This document shows, piece by piece, positions 53,926-64,000 of a stretch of DNA of 64,000 nucleotides; position 1 is the stretch's first letter, and each line of letters begins with the position of its first letter. The position numbers were made by a program, and so were the translations under genes. The notes beneath the pieces are model-generated. The model was not told the DNA's origin. It did not search any database and was given only the letters and a program-made list of their open reading frames with translations. The stretch lies in contig JBBELK010000319.1 of NCBI GenBank assembly GCA_037783545.1, positions 1 through 64,000 of the forward strand, given 5' to 3'. This DNA is from Henricia sp. BOLD:AAB3569 (Eukaryota > Echinodermata > Asteroidea > Spinulosida > Echinasteridae).

Positions 53926-54500
53926 GGGGCCGTCCATTGGGTACGTATGCACGGAGGGGGGGAGGGGGGTTGTTGACATTGCGTACACCATGCGTACGGG
54001 GGGTGGGGGGAGGGGGTAGGTCCAAGCCAATGCGTATGTACGCAAACCGAAAATTTATTTTTAGTAAATCGGTTAAGGATAGACAAGTTGACCATGGCTT
54101 CAGACCTTATGTACGAAACATATTAAGATAGGCCACACATTTTTCTCACACATCTCACATTTTTCTCACTCCTCAAATTAGGTTTTCCCATTAAATCTCC
54201 AGTTTAATGATGCTTGATGTGTCATTTTCAGTAAAAAAAAAAAACGCAAAAGAAATCTATACATTTTGTCATTTATTTCAGACTCGGTTGGCGACATGCG
54301 AATCGTACTACACGTAGTAGTACATGTAGCACTATACATGTAATACTAAACCATTTTTACCAATGCTGAGGTATATGGAATGCGTATGCGTACAGGGGGG
54401 AAAGGGGCGTTGGAGCCATTGCGTACGCCATGCGTACAGGGGGGGGAGGGGGAGTCTAAAAAGTCGGCATTTCATGCGTACGTACTTTATGGACGACCCC
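53926..54500. mobile_element. Element with GGGGCCGTCCAT ends
   Basis: GGGGCCGTCCATTGGGTACG faces CGTACTTTATGGACGACCCC. CATGCGTACGGGGGG-type blocks lie near both ends, so it may be two related MITEs in tandem. It lies upstream of the NAP1 start codon. Confidence 0.65.
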
Positions 54501-54940
54501 TTCCAACAGTGTACATGGTAACGCTCTACTGTACCGTATGCGCAAAATACATGGCGAGACAAAGCACATATATTCAAATGTTGACACCCCCTAAAACACC
54601 CCTCTAAACGTCATTTGTTATGAGAAAACTTATCATTCTACCCCTGGTTTTGTTCCAGAAATATAAACAGAAATGATGAATCTTTCATATTACCAGTACA
54701 TGTACATTGCACATTGTATGTGTCCCACTAAAGATGCATCTTTCAATATCCATGTTAAGTTTGGAAACTGTACAGTACATGTACAGTTGCAGTCCGACGT
54801 TTACATACGTACATGTACACCACTACCATCATCACCCAAAATGGTAAAACGGGACTACCCGAACCATTGCAAGGTGTGCAACCTATGTTTTAAGTACTGC
54901 AAGCACGTGAGGAATTCCACAAAATCACGACAACGCAAGT

Positions 54941-55470
54941 TTAAAGGCAGTATACATGTACATCATTGGTAATCTCGAAAATCAGAAATGTTCACAGATT
55001 TACGCCTAACTTACACAATATAAACATGATGACCGTAGAAAACCTCCACTGAAATGTTTTTTTCTGAAGTGCTATAGTCTTTGAGAAATGAGTAAAACAA
55101 TTAGTTTTCGTCCCATGAGACGAAAACTCAATTCGCCCCAAAACCATTTCACCCAAGTGCCATTTCGCCCCAAACCACTTCGCCCGAGTGCCATTTCGCC
55201 CCAAATTACTTCGCCCAAACACTACATTACCCAAATGCCACTTCGCCCCAAAACCACTTCGTGCACAGGCCGTGGTAAAGGGCGAAATGGTTCAGGGCGA
55301 AGTGGTTTTGGGACGAAATTACTGCAAACCCTTTTTTTACTGTATTTTCAGACGAAGTACGGAGCTGGTTTTTGCTCAGGTTGGTTTTAATCATGCATAT
55401 CTTCAATCAAACAGGGGGATAAAACTATTTGTAACAGTTTACCAATCATGTACATGTATACTGTCTTTAA
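54941..55470. mobile_element. TTAA element (AGGCAGTATACATG), uninterrupted copy
   Basis: TTAA at 54941-54944 and 55467-55470. Inverted ends AGGCAGTATACATGTACATC and ATGTACATGTATACTGTCT. The inside is the TTCGCCC array (55128-55315). It gives the empty-site reference for 34193-35384. Confidence 0.85.
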
Positions 55471-55859
55471 GCAAACCAGTTTTAACACAGTTGTACGTGA
55501 ACTTCCGACTACAACTGTATATACATGTAGCAGGAATCAAAATGGCTGAAAGACCAGTGAGCTAAAGAGCCCGAATCGGCAAGTATCGACCTTTAGTTAA
55601 CGTCGGCACTGCATAAAGAGCTTGTTAAGTACATGTATTCAATTTAAATAATCAATTAATCCAGAGCGTCCTTGGACGAAGAGCATTGTTATTAAAATAC
55701 GTTGAAGGTCCATATGTTTTCGAGTTGTCATTCATTTATTACAATATAGAGAGCCCGGTGCATAAAAGAAAGAACATTCTTGCAACTGCTTGGCTGTAGA
55801 TCTCAGCCAAACGATCCGCGGGAATATAAATTTATTGTCCGAGTACGGTATCACATCTC

Positions 55860-56525
55860 GGCTTCGTAGAGCGTAGCCCCGCGAGCAGTGCTTCGGGAAA
55901 CCCTCAGCCCGGTCGTCTAATGTACTCCAAATCTGTGGCAAACTCGCGCAAATAAAATTTGTCCCATGGCATGCATGGCTCTGATATTTGCTCAATCATG
56001 TCAATAGGTGCACTCATCCCAGTTTGCAAATATTTCGAAGAGTACGCATCGATCCGATGTCTAGTTTCGGTGAAATCGTGGGGAAAGTTTGAGACCCTCC
56101 CCGCGATGAAATACCGACTTTCACCATCATGACCATGCGCGAGAGCGGAGAGGTCAACACAATCTAGACTGGTTCGCTGTCCTCATATTTACTTCCCTTC
56201 ATCTTATGACGAAGGGAAGTAAATTGAGGATGTGGAACCAGTCTAGTGTTGACCTCTCCGCTCTTCTGCATTTGATTTTTGGTGAAAGTCGGTATTTCAA
56301 CGCACGGGGTCTCAAACTTTCCCCACGATTTCACCGAAACTAGACATCGGATCGATGCGTACTCTTCGGAATATTTGCAAGCTGGGGTGAGTGCATCTAT
56401 TGATCAAATATCAGAGCCATGGGACAAATTTCATTTGCGTGAGTTTGCCACAGATTTGGTGTATATTAGAAGACAGGGCTGAGGGTTTCCCGAAGCACTG
56501 CTCGCAGGGCTACGGAGAGCGCAGC
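55860..56525. repeat. Large palindrome, about 270 bp arms plus a hairpin centre
   Basis: The left arm (55860-56135) and right arm (56268-56525) are reverse complements; both carry TCGGATCGATGCGTACTCTT or its complement and GGGTTTCCCGAAGCACTGCT or its complement. The centre (56138-56266) is a second inverted repeat around TACTTCCCTTCATCTTATGA. A 67-codon frame (56279) on the right arm is mirrored by a broken frame on the left. Confidence 0.8.
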
Positions 56526-56730
56526 GTGAAGAGCGCCCTCAAGACCCGGTATGTTACACATGCATCCTCTTGCAACAGTGCTTCTTCAAAGCACTCTCCT
56601 ACTTGTGCGTCCTGAGGCCCTGTTGAAATTAGCCCCATTTCGTTGTGTCGCCGCTCTGGGCCAATCAGGTCGCTTGGCAGTACATGTACATTGCGGGCGT
56701 TCAAATACAAGCAAGCAGGTTGTACAGTAA

Positions 56731-57098
56731 GGCCCGCTTCAAACGTCGCGCTTATGCCATGTGATGTCAAATTAAATTCAACTTGGCACGACGTTGGCAC
56801 GACATTAGCACGGCAGTGGCTTCAAACGTCGAACTTAATTGCAAACTCCCAGTCGAGCTTAAATACATCTAACATGGCGGATGAGTATTGTGCACGTCAT
56901 GGACGTTGTACACGTGCGTTTTCCATTCTGTCCATTGTACGTCGCCATATTTATTATTTTGATGCACTTGTTTGTTGGTTATTTCTTTACTCACATAGGC
57001 ACTGCGAGCATGCGCATTCCTAGTTGTGAACAAAACTGTGGACCAACTTCAAATGGAATTTAATTCGACACGGCATAAGAGCGACGTTTGATGCGGGC
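56731..57098. mobile_element. MITE with GCCCGCTTCAAACGTCGC ends
   Basis: GGCCCGCTTCAAACGTCGCG faces GCGACGTTTGATGCGGGC, followed inward by CTTATGCC..GTGATGTCAAATTAAATTC and its complement. Confidence 0.7.
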
Positions 57099-57476
57099 AT
57101 AAGTTTACACAGTACAGTAACAGTGTATTACTCCGTAGCGCTGGCCGTGTCTTCATCGGCAATTGGCTGATATTTAAAGCATACAGGGAATCCGTTCACA
57201 TTTGTCATGCATCGCTGTTAATTTCAAAAACTGCGGAGTTTCGGCAAGAAGGGACAGTCATAAAGAACAAAACCCAATCCAAGTATAGAAATTGTTTATC
57301 TTCAGCATAACATGACAAAATTGATGAAATTATATTAAAATGGGTAATTGATTTAGCTTGCGTCGTGGAGAATGGGTGTTAATTAGGGTTTGTTTTGCCC
57401 ATCGAAATGACTCGTGTGCGTTCGCTAAACGTAACAGCCCCTTCACTTCACATATTTGCGTGTATTTCCTCAGGGG

Positions 57477-57753
57477 ATAGACCTTTATCACGGTGCGTCC
57501 ATTTTTGTCTTGATCCCCATGGTACGTGTCGGATACGATCAGTGCGTTTGCGCGATAGTGCGTGTATCTCCTGTTGCGCATCACTGTTTACGCTGAGCGC
57601 TCTCTTGATCACGCAACGCTTGTGCCATTGTGATGCACACAATGAACAATTTCAAAACAGGACCAAACTATTTTTTGTCTGCAAGGCTCGCTTTGGTTAC
57701 GTTCATTTTAATAGGAGAAAAGGGAAGATGGCCGCACCGTGATAAAGGTCTAT
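57477..57753. mobile_element. MITE with ATAGACCTTTATCACGGTGC ends
   Basis: Inverted ends of about 25 bp (ATAGACCTTTATCACGGTGC / GCACCGTGATAAAGGTCTAT). Related to 16358-16611 and 17845-17962. Confidence 0.8.
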
Positions 57754-57922
57754 TGTAGCGGTGCTTAGCAAAGTGGAAATTCCGTTAGATCTCAGGATGG
57801 AAAGTCTGGAGCAATTTTGCACAAAAGCCTTACCCTTCAGAACCTCCTTGGTCTGCCATATTTGTCAACAGCCTGCAACAAAAAACAATCACACGAGTAA
57901 AAAAACAAGACAAAAAAAAAGA

Positions 57923-58774
57923 TTAAAGGTACACACCAGCCTACTGTTTACATGATTTAGTGATGTAGCAGCATTGACAATACTTTTTTGATGGTCGTTG
58001 CGAAAAAAAATTCATCAAAATATCCCGTAATTTACTAAAGAAGTGCAAAAATAACGAAAACGGTCAAAAGACGGGTTATACGCTTTACCAGCCGTTGCAA
58101 CTACGCGAGAGCCTCACGACTTTGTCACAAACGATTCGCTCTTCTCCTGCTCAGGATATCTCAAATTTTCTGCTCACGATTTCACTGGACAGCCCGGACG
58201 ACCGAATAGGAATTTCCGTTTTCTTTTGAGGAGTTAGCATCATGTTTTTTCTTCACGAACGTACGTGCACCGAAGCAACACGCCCGTGTGTGTGTGTGTG
58301 TGTGTGCACTCAGGCAATTTGCCGTATACTGCGCGGGGCAAATTTCTACACTCCACGGTAGCCTGCCATAGCACGCCCTCGCTCCCGTTCTCCGGACTCT
58401 CGAAACAAACAGTTATGTTCGAAATTTCATACTTATGTTTAACTTTGTTTCATACCTGTATAAATAGTCTCTCTTTTGTGAATTACTTATAAATATTGGG
58501 GGGAAATCAGAGTTGAATTTGGTGCAGTTCTGCAGTAACAAACTTTTATACGGCTGGAAATACAACTAACTCACAAGACCACGTGACTTTTCGGAACCAG
58601 AATTTGGTTCTGAAAAGTCACGTGACCTTAGATTTTTCAAAAGTGCTCAAAAACGGCTAAATTTGACGGCGTCTTTTCAGGATATATCTAATTTACTCCC
58701 GAATGCGCTTCAGAATAATGTATGGGTCTATTTCGAGCCCAAAATAGCCCAACAAAGAAGTTGTGTTCCTTTAA
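57923..58774. mobile_element. TTAA-flanked DNA element, 0.85 kb
   Basis: TTAA at 57923-57926 and 58771-58774, termini AGGTACACACCAGCC and AGTTGTGTTCCT. Same family as 10893-12212 and 1-362. A palindrome around CACGTGACTTTTC lies at 58570-58625. A (GT)n run lies at 58289-58306. Confidence 0.8.
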
Positions 58775-59216
58775 CATTTGCTCATCACTTACATGTGTAC
58801 AGTACACAGTACATGTACAAGTAGGCTCACCTTCAGTCTCGCGCATTTCGACAAAACAAGAAATTTCTTTCAAGAAACCATGGTAAAGGGCCACGTGAGC
58901 GCGCATGAGAGCGTCACCATTGGCCACCCATACTCGCCTCGACGTTCTCCTTGGGTCACCGTCAACGCACCAACTGCACATTCGCAAAAAAACAAATCTA
59001 CGGTACCTCTCGCTTTGGGCTACATCTGGGAGCAAGTTCGATTGAGCGACTAGAGTCCATTGAGCGACTAGAGTCCTTCGAACAACGGTAGAGTCCCTTG
59101 AACGACGGATAATTTCCGTAGTTCAAGGGACGCTAGTCTTAATATATATTTTTCAATAATTGATGGCTAGATGCATGAATTTTTTTTTTCTCTCTCCCTC
59201 TCTTATTTAAATTTTT

Positions 59217-61320
59217 GGCTTTCCGCACTCCTGCGGAAAGCCTTTGAAACTGTTCTGATTTTTTTTTTTTTTTTTTTAGCTTTTTTTATTCTTCCGTCAA
59301 AACCCCATAGACAAAGCGCATGGTCTTTCGGCCTGGCAAAATGGTCACTTGCAAAGCTCGGATCATCATAAAACTTGGTCACAACAATCACCTCATAATG
59401 AAGTACTGCACAAATGTGTTTACATTTTGATGACGTCATCAGGTGTCAGATTACAAGCGTTTGAAATATATGGCCTTCAATATTGAAACTTCTGTAAAAA
59501 TTCAACCGTTTGAGATACAAACCTTATTCCTTCGGCAATGGTCATGACTATCCAAGGTCTAAATTTCATACACAGACATTGACCTTGAATCTTGCTTCCT
59601 ATTGGTCGAAAACGAGGCTGCCCCGTCATTTAAAACTGGTAGCAGATACAGAGATCGGGTCAAAAGTGTTAGTCTCAAGACCTCTTGGGCATTCCAAAAA
59701 TACCAAAAGTTAAGTCGTGACACGAAAGAGCGCCCTCTAGCGGCAAGTTTAAAAATGGCCAAAACCTATTTTGAAGAGATGTCTGTGGCGAAGTTCTTGC
59801 AAATTGGCCCAAAATTGGTGCATATGTTCACTGAGGGTCAGTGAACACGCCCATACCTTCAAAAGTTTGATGACGTCACCAGGTGTCAAATAACACTCAG
59901 TTGAACATGCGTTCTTCTAACGGTTATATCTAGAGAACGAAAAGGCCGATGGAGGTCAAATGTTGTGTTTTAGGTTTGTTGTGACTTGGTCTAATGCATA
60001 TTAGCAGCAAAATTTGGTGGCGTAACGATGACGTCATAAAATAAGCCCGTTTGTGCAGCATACATTAGCCAAGGTCGTTCACTTCCTCTAATGGGCGTAT
60101 GACCTTGAAACCTAGCAGGGACGTAGACTTGGTCATTAACATATAACATACCAAGTTACATTAGTGTGACGTCATTTGTTGATTTGTTATGAATTTTTGA
60201 ATCTGGCAACCTATACCACAGCATACACACAGTGCAGTATATACGAGTGTACATAAGCATGTACAATATGCATACATCTGCACTACCCCATTTCCCATAG
60301 ACAAAGCACATAGTCTATCTCGCTGCTAGAAGGGTCGCTTGCAAAGCTTGGATCATCATCAAACTTGGTCACAATAAGGAACCCATACTAAAGTACTATA
60401 CCAAAGAGGTTACATCTTGATGACGTCACCAGGGGTCAGATTACATGTGTCTGAAATTTAATGCCTTAACAATTCAAAAATCTGTAAAAATTCAACCGTT
60501 TGAGATATAAAAATTTGTGTTTCGGCAATGGTCATGACTATCCAATGTCGAAATTTCATGCAGAGACAATGACCTTGAATCTTGCTTCCTATTGGTCGAA
60601 AACGAGGCTGCGTTGTCATTTAAAACTGGTAGCAGATACCGAGATTGGGTCAACGTTGTTAGTCTCGGGACACCTTGGGCATTACAAAAATAGCAAAAGT
60701 TAAGTCGTCACACAAAAGAGCGCCCTCTAGCGGCGAGTTTAAAAATAACCAAAACGTATTTTGAAGAGATGTTTGCGGCGAAGGTTTTGCTAATTGGCCC
60801 AAAATTGGTGCAAGTGTTCACTGAGGGTCAGTGAACATGTCCATACCTTCAAAAGTTTGATGACGTCACCAGATGTCAAATTACACTCGGCTGAACATGC
60901 GTTCTTCTAACGGTTATATCTGAAGAACGAAAAGGCCGACGAAGGTCAAATTTTGTGTTTTAGGTTTGTTGTGACTTGTTCTAATGCATATTGTCAGCAA
61001 AATCTTGTGACGTCACGATGTCATCAAATAAGCGCGTTTGTGCAGCATACATTAGCAAAGGTCGTTTACTTCCTCCATTGGTCGTATGACCTTGAAACCT
61101 AGCAGGTGCATGGACCTGGTCATTAACATGTGACATACCAAGTTACATTAGTTTGACATGCATGATTTGTTGATTTATTATGAATTTTTAAATCTTGTCA
61201 CTGTGCATGTACATGTACATGTACGGTATGCATTTACATTGTACAAAGTGTAGATGTAGTATTATACAGCATGCAGTTTTACATGCATACAAGCATACAA
61301 AAAAAGAAAAGCGGAAAGCC
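59217..61320 (+). repeat. Two-unit tandem repeat, about 990 bp, with TGACGTCA sites
   Basis: Units start at about 59302 and 60295 with CCCATAGACAAAGC, and share TTGATGACGTCA, AAAATTCAACCGTTTGAGAT, GAGCGCCCTCTAGCGGC and CTTCTAACGGTTATATCT. The outer ends GGCTTTCCGC and GCGGAAAGCC are inverted, so the pair may be one transposon. Seven perfect TGACGTCA sites start at 59431, 59871, 60029, 60167, 60421, 60861 and 61008. Confidence 0.85.
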
Positions 61321-61771
61321 ATATGCTCTGTTATCAACAGACATACTTCTAGTTTTCTTTCTTTTTATTAAAACAGTTTTAACAAGTCTGAATCGAGACT
61401 CGTCGCAGTCTGCATATGCGCGCCAAGTTTACATGCAATCACGTACGCACAGAAGTGTCTTGGCGCGGACGAAAGTGTCATAGACTTGGACAAGTCTATT
61501 TACTGTCAATGGAGGGCGCTGTTTTCTTGCTTGGTAAAAACAAGATCGCCCATGCGTGCGCAGACAAAAAGCGGAAAATTAAATCTGCCACACTCAACAA
61601 AAAAGTGGAAACATTGAAAAAATAAACGCATTAAGAAAATTAAAAATGTGGAAATCTGCAGAAATGCGGAAATTTCACATGTACGGCATGAGTCTGTTTT
61701 AATTTAACTTGACAGCTGGACAATTTGGGGAGGCTTTCTAGCTGGCCCGAGACAATTTCAACTGTCATTTG
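61321..61771. other. No gene recognised
   Basis: Short frames only. No repeat partner was recognised. Confidence 0.4.
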
Positions 61772-62025
61772 AGTCATTCTATAAATTTGGGGTCCACTTT
61801 TTCTGTCCCCGTATACATAAAATATGTAAAATTTTGTATTTTATAAATTAAGGATATTCTTTAAATGCCTTCTATTTCAAAGAGTGATTACATAAAATAC
61901 AATTCCTACCTCCATGGTTTGAAGGCATTTTTAATGATACTTGTTTGGCAAATAGCAGTACGTATGTCAGGTGTAACGGGGACAGAAAAATGTCACACGT
62001 TGGACCCCAAATTTATAGAATGACC
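61772..62025. mobile_element. GGTCATTC element with perfect 6 bp target duplication
   Basis: AGTCATTCTATAAATTTGGG to CCAAATTTATAGAATGACC, flanked by CATTTG on both sides (61766-61771, 62026-62031). It carries TCTGTCCCCGTATAC at the left and GTCACACGTTGGACCCC at the right. Confidence 0.88.
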
Positions 62026-62179
62026 CATTTGGCCAACGGACCAGTGCTAATTTTAACGCTGTCATGCGTATTTGTTTTCAGCGAAATAAGGTAACACTAG
62101 ACAAGGTTACCTCGTCTCGAATTTGTTCATGTGGTGTAATCTTTTAGAGCCGAGGCTATGTATGAACATGAACACGCTA

Positions 62180-62400
62180 CTGTAAAAGCTGAAATATTCG
62201 CGGTGGTTTTATTTTCGCATATTTCGCGCACCAGACAGAGCCCGCGAAAATAACAACCCGCGAAAATATTGTTTGCAACAATTGTGGCGATCCCTGAAAC
62301 AAAACATAATTTCCATCCGCGAAAATAAGAACTCGCGAAAATGTCAGTGATGTTGAAATGCGCGAAAATATCTGTACGCGAAAATATTGGCTTTTATCTG
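62180..62400. mobile_element. TTTTCGCG-rich short element, copy 2
   Basis: Inverted copy of 35164-35370, from CTGTAAAAGCTGAAATATTC to AATATTGGCTTTTATCTG. Confidence 0.8.
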
Positions 62401-62544
62401 ACACACGTCTCAAAAAACTTCAAATCAAAATGTGTCATTTTTCTCCAATTCCCCCTGGGACTCACCCCAACCTTTTCAGGCATAACCACTTCGCAGGTCC
62501 TTGAGGGAAAAAACCACTAGCCACGATGAATATTTAGCCAACAA

Positions 62545-62706
62545 TTCCAGCGAAACAAACCGGTATGCTCACAGCCTAGCCGTTTTTGTCATCACGTCTG
62601 GTAACCAATGCGCATTGGTATTCCTTTGTACACAGACTAGGCAGTTGTTTTTGAACACAAGACAAAAACGGCTAGGCTGTGAGCATACCGGTTTGTTTCG
62701 CTGGAA
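62545..62706. mobile_element. Foldback MITE
   Basis: Arms of about 44 bp: TTCCAGCGAAACAAACCGGT and its complement, GCTCACAGCCTAGCCGTTTT and its complement. Confidence 0.8.
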
Positions 62707-63126
62707 CTTAAGTCATGTAAGTGCTCTGCCTCTGGTCTGATCATATTGAGGCAGTCTGTGAAAGTCAGACCCTCCGGATCTTCCGGATCTTTGTTAAAAA
62801 TTGATATTTAACAAACAGAAAGTACATACATGTAGTTTGACTTCTAAATACGCTTACATACCTTTTACCACCATGTATTGCACCAATTTGTAATCATACA
62901 CCACATCGACTATCCACAAAGTGAAATTTTTGAAGAAATAGGCGTAGGAAGTGCAGGACACTAAGAAAAAAGAAATCCACGCCGGATCTTTAAAAAATAA
63001 GGCCTGTACATGGCGGTAAAAGGTACCCCTAGAACTATGGGGGATATCTCCCCCATAGGTAATGTTGTTTTTTTCTAATATGGCGGCGCCTGAACTTTAA
63101 GATCGGACCGATACGGTTTCGGCTAG

Positions 63127-64000
63127 CGCAATAATCCGCTCCCCAATCGCCACCAAACTCCGTCTGATAGTTCTTGAGACACTCACCTTGCGTGTATATC
63201 TACGGAATTTCGGTACCATTTGTCCACTAAATTCTCCGAAAATAATGTTGGGAAATGAATGGTTACATGTACGCAGCTCTCATGTACATGTGTATGATGT
63301 GGTCGGTAGCTATAGACTGGTTTCCGTCCACATATTCCACATAGGAGAATTAAGCGTAGACTAGTTCCCGGTCTACATATTCCACACACACGCGTCGATG
63401 TACATCATCTCAAATTGTCGGAATCTTTTTATCTGCCCGTCAAGTGCGTGGGAAGTCGCGCAGCGGGTGTTTTAAATTGGAAAGGAAATCAGAAACATCC
63501 AAAAGCATAGGTCCTTACTAAATCGTTTCTCACCTCAATGGTATTACCTAAAATTCACTACAAAATTCAAACTGAAAAAAAAAAAACGTTTGAATTTTGA
63601 GTTTGAATTTTTTAGTGAATTTTAGGTAATACCATTGAGGTGAGAAACGATTTAGTATTAAGGACCTATGCTTTTGGATGTTTCTGATTTCCTTTCCAGT
63701 TTAAAACACCCGCTGCGCGACTTCCCACGCACTTGACGGGCAGATAAAAAGATTCCGACAGTTTGAGATGATGTACATCGACGCGTGTGTGTGGAATATG
63801 TAGACCGGGAACTAGTCTATAGCTACCGACCACATCATACACATGATGAGAGCTGCGTACATGTAACCATTCATTTCCCAACATTATTTTCGGAGAATTT
63901 AGTGGACAAATGGTACCGAAATTCTGTAGATACACGCAAGGTGAGTGTCTCAAGAACTATCAGACGGAGTTTGGTGGCGATTGGGCAGCGGATTATTGCG
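63127..64000. repeat. Large palindrome cut at the window end
   Basis: Starts CGCAATAATCCGC and ends GCGGATTATTGCG at the last base. The arms of about 400 bp are nearly identical inverted copies: CCAAACTCCGTCTGATAGTT and complement, CACTTGACGGGCAGATAAAA and complement. The left arm has an extra tandem copy of a roughly 50 bp block (63307-63395, GACTGGTTTCCGTCCACATA). The centre is near 63585. Confidence 0.85.

Noticed and set aside
54841-54935. Cysteine-rich HCKVCNLCFKYC segment resembling a zinc finger
   Set aside because: The spacing does not fit a standard C2H2 or C4 finger, and the frame ends at once in a TTAA element.
56881-57063. Short plus-strand frame with a hydrophobic stretch
   Set aside because: It lies inside a MITE (56731-57098) and matches no family I know.

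Overview
This is a 64 kb piece of an animal nuclear genome. It is intron-rich, AT-leaning, has no operons and is packed with transposon remnants. The frequent ACATGTAC/GTACGTAC words, the mix of LINE, SINE and DNA-transposon families, and one gene with vertebrate-like exon structure suggest a marine invertebrate deuterostome such as an echinoderm or hemichordate. That placement is an inference from texture, not from a marker gene.

The one host gene I can establish is on the minus strand. It is a nucleosome assembly protein 1-like histone chaperone (nap1l1/nap1l4 type), read from 53604 down to about 25367. Eleven coding exons join in frame with GT..AG borders, giving 380 codons before an uncertain 3' end. 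The start codon lies one base after an acceptor-like site, so a non-coding first exon should lie further right. The introns total about 27 kb and are mostly transposons. A plus-strand 62-residue reading frame at 36094-36282, inside intron 7, looks like the head of a KIAA1958/QRICH1-like (Crypton-derived) protein.

Layout. 1-25 kb: repeats only, including a 5.4 kb foldback (2962-8402), TTAA-flanked elements, a Tc1 derivative (13566-14120), an inverted pair of 0.45 kb elements (20223-21332), and a LINE invaded by a SINE that is itself invaded by a CACTA-type MITE (23050-24550). 25.4-53.6 kb: the NAP1 gene, with nested transposon stacks in the introns at 28550-32627 and 33834-35497. 53.6-64 kb: further foldbacks, a large palindrome (55860-56525), a tandem repeat carrying seven perfect TGACGTCA sites (59217-61320), and an 874 bp palindrome cut by the window edge (63127-64000).

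The main unexpected content is transposon biology. One family ends in GGTCATTCC, has 5-6 bp target duplications and a shared subterminal motif. One group uses TTAA targets and mostly begins TTAAAGG. Two Tc1 deletion derivatives keep opposite ends of a transposase. Two elements abut NAP1 splice donors. I found no CRISPR array, prokaryotic gene or intact transposase.
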